A DNA stretch of 64,000 nt, from contig CACOSI010000002.1 in the NCBI GenBank assembly GCA_902629855.1, positions 69,501 to 133,500 of the forward strand, written 5' to 3'. A program made the translations under genes and the position numbers. Shown here piece after piece: positions 18,494-25,222 of the stretch. This stretch comes from an uncultured Fidelibacterota bacterium (GTDB lineage Bacteria; Fidelibacterota; Marinisomatia; Marinisomatales; Marinisomataceae). Below the pieces are notes generated by a model. That model saw only the letters and a program-made list of their open reading frames with translations. It searched no databases and had not been told where the DNA came from. Positions within the stretch are counted from its first letter, which is position 1. Every line of letters begins with the position of its first letter.

Positions 18494-18817
18494 ATGAAAA
18501 ACGTTTGGGATGATATAAAAAAAAATATTACCGATTGGAGTATTGTAGCATCTGAAAAAGCAGAGGAATTCACGCATGCAAGTAAATTACGAATTGATAT
18601 ATTGCAGCTTGAAAGAAAGTTATCAAGTAAATACGTAAAATTGGGGCTTTATGTTTTTTCAAAAACTAAAGATAAAAACATACTAAATTTCGTAGGAGAC
18701 AAAAAGTATCTTTCTTTAATTGAAAATATTCAGTCGATTAAAGATAAAATACATTCTATAAAAGATGAAATTAATTCTAATAAAGAAAATGTTGAGGTAG
18801 AAAAAAATGTTGAATAA
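18494..18817 (+). CDS. Small coiled-coil protein of unknown function
   Basis: The first well-placed ATG is at 18494. The longer frame from 18428 would begin inside the terminator stem and is rejected. The 107-residue product starts MKNVWDDIKKNITDWS, has no signal peptide or membrane helix, and is largely helical, with a heptad-like C-terminal half (IENIQSIKDKIHSIKDEINS). No family is recognised. It sits between ftsA and an M23 peptidase whose start it overlaps by 11 bp, so a wall or division role is possible but unproven. There is no clear Shine-Dalgarno. Confidence 0.65.
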   Translation: MKNVWDDIKKNITDWSIVASEKAEEFTHASKLRIDILQLERKLSSKYVKLGLYVFSKTKDKNILNFVGDKKYLSLIENIQSIKDKIHSIKDEINSNKENVEVEKNVE

Positions 18818-19703
18818 AAAATACTTCTCCTTTCAATTTTTGTCATCACAGAAATTGCATCAGATAAACTTTTCAGCAAAAAATGTATTATTAGCATCTG
18901 TTGCTTTTATTTTTTCATTTGTTTCGCTTAATTATTATTTATCATTACAATTTTCAACTGATTATTACAAAGATGAATTGAAAAAAACAGATGAGAAGTA
19001 TTCCCAGTTATCAAAAGATCTTTTGGATAAAATTACAGAATTAGAAAATGAACTTAAACTAATAGAAGACAAAGACAGTGAATTGAGAACATATGCTACT
19101 CTTCCTCCTTTAAGTAAAGATTTAAAGGCTCAAGGTACAGGAGGCTCAATAGAAATTGAATCTAATGATGAAAAAATTGAAATAAATTTCTTAGATGAAT
19201 TAAAAAATAAGGTCGATTCTCTTTCTTATGCAGTTAATGTACAAAAAGACAGTTATAACACAATCTTTAATAAAATAAAATCAAATGAAGAAATGTATTC
19301 ACATATTCCATCGATTTCTCCTGTTAAAGGATATATTGGATCTGGTTATGGATATAGAACCGATCCAATTGACAAAAAAAGAAGAATGCATTCAGGGTTG
19401 GACTTTGCTGTAAATCTTAATACTGATGTCGTTGCAACAGGGGACGGAGTTGTTACTAAAGCTCAATACGATTCTGGATGGGGAAGATATGTCAAAATAG
19501 ATCATGGATACGGCTTTGAAACAGTTTATGCTCATTTATACAAAATTAAAGTTAAAAAAGGCCAAAAAGTTAAGCGTGGTCAATTAATTGGCAAGTCTGG
19601 AAATAGTGGTAGAGCCGCAGGTTTTCATCTTCATTATGAAGTTCATAAAAATAAAAAGACAGAAGATCCAAAGAAATATTTTTTCACAGGTTACATCAAA
19701 TAA
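18807..19703 (+). CDS. M23 family (LytM-type) peptidoglycan endopeptidase
   Basis: A 298-residue protein with an N-terminal membrane anchor at about 27-47, a periplasmic coiled coil at about 52-95, and a C-terminal M23 domain at about 175-290. The zinc ligands are visible: HSGLDFAV supplies His and Asp, and HLHYEVH near residue 279 supplies the HxH motif, so it should be catalytically active, unlike EnvC or NlpD. It would cleave peptide crosslinks in the wall. Coiled coil plus LytM next to the dcw cluster suggests a septal hydrolase. It abuts miaB directly. Confidence 0.9.
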   Translation: MLNKKYFSFQFLSSQKLHQINFSAKNVLLASVAFIFSFVSLNYYLSLQFSTDYYKDELKKTDEKYSQLSKDLLDKITELENELKLIEDKDSELRTYATLPPLSKDLKAQGTGGSIEIESNDEKIEINFLDELKNKVDSLSYAVNVQKDSYNTIFNKIKSNEEMYSHIPSISPVKGYIGSGYGYRTDPIDKKRRMHSGLDFAVNLNTDVVATGDGVVTKAQYDSGWGRYVKIDHGYGFETVYAHLYKIKVKKGQKVKRGQLIGKSGNSGRAAGFHLHYEVHKNKKTEDPKKYFFTGYIK

Positions 19704-21029
19704 ATGAATACTTCAGTTATTAAAAAATTTGCCATTCAAACATATGGCTGTCAAATGAATGTCGCTGATTCTGAGCTAGTAGAGGGAATCCTTACAAAGC
19801 TTGGTCTCGAAAAAACATCAAACTTTGATGAAGCTGATGCAATTTTTTTAAATACATGTGCAATTAGAGAGAATGCTGAAACAAAAGTACACTCAAGGCT
19901 TGGAAATCTTCATAAAATAAAGCTTACAAAGCCACACCTCATAATTGGAGTTCTTGGTTGTATGGCTCAAAATTTGAAGGATGACTTATTAAAAAATAAG
20001 CCATATGTTGATATAATTTTAGGTCCTGATTCGTACAGGAAAATTCCAGAATTAATCAATCGTCATGAAATTGATAATAAAAGTATAGTTGATACAAAAC
20101 TTTCCAGATATGAGGTTTATGAAAATTTATTTCCAACACGTGGAGACACTTTCAACGCTTGGGTTTCAATCATGCGTGGTTGTAATAAATTTTGCTCCTT
20201 TTGCATTGTTCCGTTTACAAGAGGAAGGGAAAGAAGCAGAAGTATAGAGAGTGTTGTTGATGAAGTTAAGAAAGCTGTTGATCAAGGATTTGCTGAAATA
20301 ACCTTACTTGGTCAGAATGTTAATTCATACAAATTTGAGGGAAATACATTTGCTGAGTTATTGCTAGCTGTCTCAGATATAAATGGTGTCAAAAGGATAA
20401 GATATACTTCTCCACATCCACAAGATATAAATATTGAATTGTTGGAAGTTATGGCTTCAAGAAAAAATATTTGTAATTACATTCATTTTCCAATGCAATC
20501 TGGCTCTAATGAGATCTTGAAAAAAATGAACAGAACTTACACTCGTGAACATTTTCATTATATGGCATCTAAAATAAGAGAAATAATGCCAAATTGTGGT
20601 CTTTCAACTGATATTATAGTTGGCTTTCCGGGAGAAACAGAAGAACAATTTAGAGAAACTTTAGATCTTATGGAAAAGGTGAAATTTAATTCTGCCTATA
20701 CTTTTAAGTATTCCCCAAGACCATATACAAAAGCTGAACAATTTACTCAGCAAATCTCTGAACAAGTTAAAAAAGAAAGATTAGATGAGATGCTTGTCTT
20801 ACAAAGAAAGCATACTTTAGAATTAAATAAAAAAATGGTTGGAACTTACCAACAAGTTTTAATAGAAAAAGAGAGTAAAAAATCATCAAATCATTGGGCT
20901 GGGAGAACTGATTCTAATGAATGGGTGATAATTGAAAAAAATAATAGTAAAATTAAAGATATTGTTCCTGTAGAAATTACAAGTGCTACAGGAGTAATTT
21001 TACATGGACAAGAAATCACAGGTGCGTAA
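19704..21029 (+). CDS. miaB: tRNA-2-methylthio-N6-dimethylallyladenosine synthase MiaB
   Basis: A 441-residue radical-SAM methylthiotransferase. The N-terminal domain has QTYGCQMNVADSE, LNTCAIRENAE and GVLGCMAQ, the three cysteines of the auxiliary cluster. The radical-SAM cluster motif is RGCNKFCSFCIVPFTRGRE near residue 157. A TRAM domain ends the protein. It adds methylthio to i6A37 in tRNA. It starts right at the M23 stop and shares one base with the LapA-like gene. Confidence 0.95.
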   Translation: MNTSVIKKFAIQTYGCQMNVADSELVEGILTKLGLEKTSNFDEADAIFLNTCAIRENAETKVHSRLGNLHKIKLTKPHLIIGVLGCMAQNLKDDLLKNKPYVDIILGPDSYRKIPELINRHEIDNKSIVDTKLSRYEVYENLFPTRGDTFNAWVSIMRGCNKFCSFCIVPFTRGRERSRSIESVVDEVKKAVDQGFAEITLLGQNVNSYKFEGNTFAELLLAVSDINGVKRIRYTSPHPQDINIELLEVMASRKNICNYIHFPMQSGSNEILKKMNRTYTREHFHYMASKIREIMPNCGLSTDIIVGFPGETEEQFRETLDLMEKVKFNSAYTFKYSPRPYTKAEQFTQQISEQVKKERLDEMLVLQRKHTLELNKKMVGTYQQVLIEKESKKSSNHWAGRTDSNEWVIIEKNNSKIKDIVPVEITSATGVILHGQEITGA

Positions 21030-21343
21030 TGTTTAGAGTATTAAAAGTACTTTTTTTATTAGCGATGTTAGCTGGAATCTTTTTACTTTTTGACAAAAAT
21101 AGTGAAGATATTACAATATATTTTCTTAATGAAAGAGGATATTCTATTCCAGGATATTTAGCTTTTATTGGTTTTATAATGGTTGGGGTTATAGTTGGAT
21201 ATTTTATATCACTTAGATCACTTTTTTCATATAGATCAGAAATATCAAAACTTGTAAAAAATAATAAGGAAATATCTGAAGAGCTTGATAGTCTGCGTAA
21301 TGTTGCAGTCGGAGAAGAATTCAATTTTTCTGAGAAGGAGTAA
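21029..21343 (+). CDS. LapA-like (DUF1049) inner-membrane protein
   Basis: A 104-residue protein with two hydrophobic segments (about 5-22 and 40-65) separated by a short loop, followed by a coiled coil (SEISKLVKNNKEISEELDSL). This is the LapA/DUF1049 layout. In E. coli LapA accompanies LapB, which controls lipopolysaccharide synthesis. Here a LapB-like TPR gene follows after 3 bp, which supports the call. The overlap with miaB is one base. Confidence 0.75.
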   Translation: MFRVLKVLFLLAMLAGIFLLFDKNSEDITIYFLNERGYSIPGYLAFIGFIMVGVIVGYFISLRSLFSYRSEISKLVKNNKEISEELDSLRNVAVGEEFNFSEKE

Positions 21344-21346
21344 TTC

Positions 21347-22396
21347 TTGGGAATTCTTCCACTCGATTCATTAAATATTTTTCTACTATCAATTGTCGTA
21401 TTAATAATCATTTTTTCTGTAATTGTATCTAATAGAAAAAAGAATAAACCATCTGATCCTGAAGCATTTAATGAGGCTCTAAGAGCTTTAGTTGAGGGTA
21501 AAAATGATAAAGCATATCTATTACTTAGAGAAATTATTGCTAAAGATTCTAGTAATGTTGATGCTTTTCTACTTCTTGGAGATATTGTTAGAGAAAAAGA
21601 TGTTGAACAAGCTATAAAAATTCATCAATCAGTTATTTTAAGACCAAAAATTTCAAAAAAACATAAGACTGAGGCTCATATTGCATTAAGTAAAGATTTA
21701 TTGAAAAATAGGAACTTCGTTAGAGCTGAAATTGAGTTAAAAAATGTTTTACAAACTGAAAAAAATAACAAGTGGGCATTAGAAAAATTGAAAGATATAT
21801 CAACAGAAAATAAAAATTGGAAAGATGCTCTTCATTACGAAAAATTATTAATGAAAACAGACAGCGAACATAAGAAAAATGATGAATCTATGTTGAACTT
21901 TTATATAGCCATGGACTATAAATCAAAGGATAATATCAAAAACTATAAATATTATCTTGAAAAAAGTGTCGCTTGTGAAAAAATTTATCCTGATTCACTT
22001 GTTGAATTAGCTGAGCATAATTCTGAAAATATAGATTTATCAATCACATATTTGAAAATGTATGCCAAAAATAAACCTATAGATCGTATTTATGCCTACA
22101 ATAAAATTGAAAACCTACTCTTTGATAATAAAAGGTTTAATGATGTTGAATTTTTGTATCAGGAAAGCCTAAATGATGGATTTGACGGTTATGCTTTAAA
22201 CAGATTAGTTGACATCCTGCTTGAAAAAGGTGAAATAGAAGAATCAAAAGATTTAGTTGATAAATTCATGAAAAGTCAACATAACTGTCACTCAATTAGG
22301 TTAAATAAATTAAAAATTGAAACCTCAGATTTTGAATTGAGAAAATCAATCTCCACGCTTTGTAATGAAATGATTAAAGATGAAATTATTCAATAG
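21347..22396 (+). CDS. LapB-like membrane-anchored TPR protein
   Basis: Start is TTG at 21347 with AAGGAG 6 bases upstream. The 349-residue product has an N-terminal membrane anchor (about 8-28) and TPR helices from about 38 on. LLGDIVREKDVEQAIKIHQS closely resembles the LapB/YciM repeat containing the IHQ signature. E. coli LapB recruits FtsH to degrade LpxC and ends in a rubredoxin-type zinc domain. Here the C-terminus has only isolated Cys residues and no paired CxxC motifs, so that domain is missing. It overlaps the SPOR gene by 17 bp. Confidence 0.75.
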   Translation: MGILPLDSLNIFLLSIVVLIIIFSVIVSNRKKNKPSDPEAFNEALRALVEGKNDKAYLLLREIIAKDSSNVDAFLLLGDIVREKDVEQAIKIHQSVILRPKISKKHKTEAHIALSKDLLKNRNFVRAEIELKNVLQTEKNNKWALEKLKDISTENKNWKDALHYEKLLMKTDSEHKKNDESMLNFYIAMDYKSKDNIKNYKYYLEKSVACEKIYPDSLVELAEHNSENIDLSITYLKMYAKNKPIDRIYAYNKIENLLFDNKRFNDVEFLYQESLNDGFDGYALNRLVDILLEKGEIEESKDLVDKFMKSQHNCHSIRLNKLKIETSDFELRKSISTLCNEMIKDEIIQ

Positions 22397-23012
22397 TTTA
22401 ATATTTTTTTTAATGATTACTTCAATTTTTGGACAATCAAAAAGCTTTGATTTAGATTATCAGAGAGCACTAGATACATTTGATGCTAATGAGGCTTTAG
22501 AAATTTATGAATCAATAATAAAATCAAATGACAACTCAGATTATTTTTGGCTTTCTATTCTAAAAAAAGGTGAAATTCTTTATGCAAAAGGATCTTACAT
22601 TACTGCATCAAAACTTTTAAAAGATTTTAATTTTAATTCACCAAATAATCTTAGAACTGAAGAATCAATAAATTTATTTTTAAAATCACTTTCGGCTAGT
22701 GGTCAATTAGACTCTTTAAAACATTATGAGAAATCATTAAAAAAAAGTACGGTTTTTAATAACAAAAAGACCAAAAAGGTTAACAAAATATGGTTTATTC
22801 AATTTGGTGCTTTTTCAACAAAAGAAAATGCAATACTTTTGAAAGATTCTATGCTAGATGATGGATTAAAAAATATTCGCATAGATCAAGTTTTTAAAAA
22901 TGGACAAATGATTTTCTATGTTCGAAGTAAACACTTTAACTCATATAAAAATGCTAAAGAAGAGAGCATGGAACTATATAATGAATATAGATTTACAATA
23001 TCTGGTTTTTAG
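22380..23012 (+). CDS. Secreted protein with C-terminal SPOR domain
   Basis: A 210-residue protein. Residues 1-18 are a signal peptide (KLFNSLIFFLMITSIFGQ). The middle (about 25-120) is helical with a TPR-like pattern. Residues about 137-208 form a SPOR domain (IWFIQFGAFSTKENAILLKD then the beta strand MIFYVRSKHF). SPOR domains bind denuded glycan strands at the septum. A periplasmic role in division or wall remodelling is inferred. It ends against the convergent OPT gene with no gap. Confidence 0.8.
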   Translation: MKLFNSLIFFLMITSIFGQSKSFDLDYQRALDTFDANEALEIYESIIKSNDNSDYFWLSILKKGEILYAKGSYITASKLLKDFNFNSPNNLRTEESINLFLKSLSASGQLDSLKHYEKSLKKSTVFNNKKTKKVNKIWFIQFGAFSTKENAILLKDSMLDDGLKNIRIDQVFKNGQMIFYVRSKHFNSYKNAKEESMELYNEYRFTISGF

Positions 23013-24854
23013 CTATTTTTTAGCAATTACGAATAAATTATAGACAATCGTACTAATAATTAAAACAGCAACAATATCATCAAAAGGGCTATTCAAGGTT
23101 AGTTGAGGCCAATAATTTTTATCAAAAAATAATGGAACAGCAATAAATATTGCCATAAGTGCTTCTCCAGTTATAAGTCCTGATGCTATCAAGAGTCCAT
23201 TATTTTTTCCTGATTCTGATGCCGTTTTACCTGCAAAATGATTTATCATTCCACCAATAAAGATTGGAAGCGTTAATTCAATAGGTAAATAAATACCTAT
23301 TGCTACAGCTAAAATTGGTACCCTAAAGTCTGACTTACGATATGCTTGATATTGATCAATTAAAATGATTAACACTCCAAGAAAGGCACCAGCATAAATC
23401 ATGCCCCACTCCAGATTACCAGAAAAAACACCATTTGCAACATTTGTCATTAATACCGCTTGAGGAGCTGGAAGGTCCGAACTTCCTATACCGTAGGCCT
23501 CATGAAGAAGGGTTAAAACAATTCCGAGTGTCATAGCTGCACTTGATACACCAACAAGTTGCATAAGTTGTTGTTTCCATGGAGTTGCACCAACAATATT
23601 TCCTGTTTTTAAATCTTGTAAATTATCTCCACCAATAGCTGCTGCACAGCATACAACAGCTCCAATTAAAATTGCAGCAGCAGCACCTTTTGAAGAGTCA
23701 ACATCAAAAAAAGTAATAATTAATAATGAGCTAAATAGTATAGTAGCAATGGTTACTCCGGAGATAGGATTATTTGACGAACCAACTACTCCTGCCATAT
23801 AAGCAGCTACCGCAGAAAATAAAAAGCCAAAAATTGCCATTATCAAAGATAAAATTATAGCTGATGACCAAGAACCAATAATTCCAAAGTAAGTAAGAGA
23901 GATTGGAATAAGCATTAATAAAATGGCAAAAAATACATAATTAATTGGGAGATCTCTTTCTTCCAAAGATATATTATTTGAATTTTCACGTAAAGTTTTC
24001 AAACTTAATTGTATGCTCTCAATAAGAGGTTTTGCAAGTTGTATCACAGACCAAATACCTCCAACTACCATAGCCCCAACTCCAAGATATCTTATTTTGG
24101 CATTCCATATAATATTAGCGGCTTGAAAATAATCATCACCTTCATATCCGTAGAGATAAGTATATATTGGAATTGCAATTGCCCATGAAATTAATCCTCC
24201 TGTAAAAGCTAATATTCCGATATTTCGTCCAACAATATATCCAACACTAAAAAGTGATGGAGATAAGCTTGCGCCCATACCAAAAATAGCACCTTTGAAA
24301 GCAACAGCCCCACTAATAGCGCTAGACCATATCCCAAAAGCGAGCTCGCCTAATTTGACAATTCCGCCAATTAAAGCAGATGCACCTATCATTTTTAAAC
24401 TTTGTTGTGATTTATTTTTATCTGTTTCATGTCCTGTTTTTAGAACAGCTGCAGTTGCCACTCCTTCTGGAAATCTTAATTTTGCTTTTAAAATAAGCGC
24501 CCTCCTTAAAGGGACTGTAAACAATGCACCAAGGATTCCACCAACCATTGCAATTTTTGTAACTTCCCAGTAACTAATTGTATCCCAGTATCCAACAAGG
24601 AGAAGTGCCGGTAAAGTAAAAATAACTCCAGCTGCTAAAGATTCTCCTGCAGATGCGGCAGTTTGAACAATATTATTCTCAAGTATGTTAGATTCTCTAA
24701 ATAATCTTAAAATACCCATGGACATAATTGCTGCAGGTATGGAAGCAGAAATTGTCATTCCTGCATAAAGTCCTAAATATGTCATTGCAGATGATAGGAT
24801 TACAGATAGAAAAATACTTAGAAAAAAAGCTTTGACAGTTATTTCATTTTTCAT
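23013..24854 (-). CDS. OPT family transporter
   Basis: A 613-residue polytopic inner-membrane protein with about 14-16 hydrophobic segments. Family motifs include LGLYAGMTISASIPAAIMSMG near the N-terminus (only partly quoted), RFPEGVATAAVLKTG, GGDNLQDLKTGNIVGATPWK and PIELTLPIFIGGMINHF. OPT transporters carry oligopeptides or metal chelates by proton symport. The substrate is not evident. Only 29 bp separate its start from the divergent His/Cys-rich small protein, so promoters must overlap and a metal-linked role is possible. Confidence 0.85.
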   Translation of the reverse strand: MKNEITVKAFFLSIFLSVILSSAMTYLGLYAGMTISASIPAAIMSMGILRLFRESNILENNIVQTAASAGESLAAGVIFTLPALLLVGYWDTISYWEVTKIAMVGGILGALFTVPLRRALILKAKLRFPEGVATAAVLKTGHETDKNKSQQSLKMIGASALIGGIVKLGELAFGIWSSAISGAVAFKGAIFGMGASLSPSLFSVGYIVGRNIGILAFTGGLISWAIAIPIYTYLYGYEGDDYFQAANIIWNAKIRYLGVGAMVVGGIWSVIQLAKPLIESIQLSLKTLRENSNNISLEERDLPINYVFFAILLMLIPISLTYFGIIGSWSSAIILSLIMAIFGFLFSAVAAYMAGVVGSSNNPISGVTIATILFSSLLIITFFDVDSSKGAAAAILIGAVVCCAAAIGGDNLQDLKTGNIVGATPWKQQLMQLVGVSSAAMTLGIVLTLLHEAYGIGSSDLPAPQAVLMTNVANGVFSGNLEWGMIYAGAFLGVLIILIDQYQAYRKSDFRVPILAVAIGIYLPIELTLPIFIGGMINHFAGKTASESGKNNGLLIASGLITGEALMAIFIAVPLFFDKNYWPQLTLNSPFDDIVAVLIISTIVYNLFVIAKK

Positions 24855-24883
24855 ATTATCAACTTACTAATATTTTAAAAAAT

Positions 24884-25159
24884 ATGAAAAAAACTATTTT
24901 ATTTACAACACTGCTTTCTTTTTCTCTTCTTAGTTTGCATGTACATCACGATGAAATTGATCATCTAAATCATTCATCAATTGGTACACAAGAGGAAGTA
25001 TGTGATATTTGTACATTCAATAGTGATAAAATATTTACAGAGCTTCCGGATAATTCTGTAAATGAGTATTTTGAAAATATTAGTTTTTTACGTTATATAG
25101 CTAGCTTTATAACTTCGAATATTTTTTCTTATAACAATAAGTCCCCGCCAAAAGCTTAA
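24884..25159 (+). CDS. Small secreted His/Cys protein, putative metal binding
   Basis: A 91-residue protein with a signal peptide (about 1-18). The mature part begins HVHHDEIDHLNH, with five His residues, and CDIC follows at residues 40-43. A hydrophobic stretch lies near 70-82. It recalls small periplasmic His/CxxC proteins (DUF2946-like) encoded beside TonB receptors for copper or zinc; this is pattern similarity, not a proven match. The start has no clear Shine-Dalgarno. The His-rich TonB receptor follows 63 bp downstream. Confidence 0.6.
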   Translation: MKKTILFTTLLSFSLLSLHVHHDEIDHLNHSSIGTQEEVCDICTFNSDKIFTELPDNSVNEYFENISFLRYIASFITSNIFSYNNKSPPKA

Positions 25160-25176
25160 TTTTTTTTCAATAATTG

Positions 25177-25192
25177 TATCTTTTTAAAGATA
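25177..25192. promoter_or_regulatory. Inverted repeat upstream of the TonB receptor
   Basis: TATCTTT and AAAGATA form a 7-bp inverted repeat with a 2-base centre, 30 bp before the receptor ATG. Too AT-rich and tight for a good terminator; it could be an operator for a metal regulator. No known Zur or Fur consensus is matched. Confidence 0.3.
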
Positions 25193-25222
25193 TTACTTTA
25201 ATAAATCATTTTAGGAGTAAAA

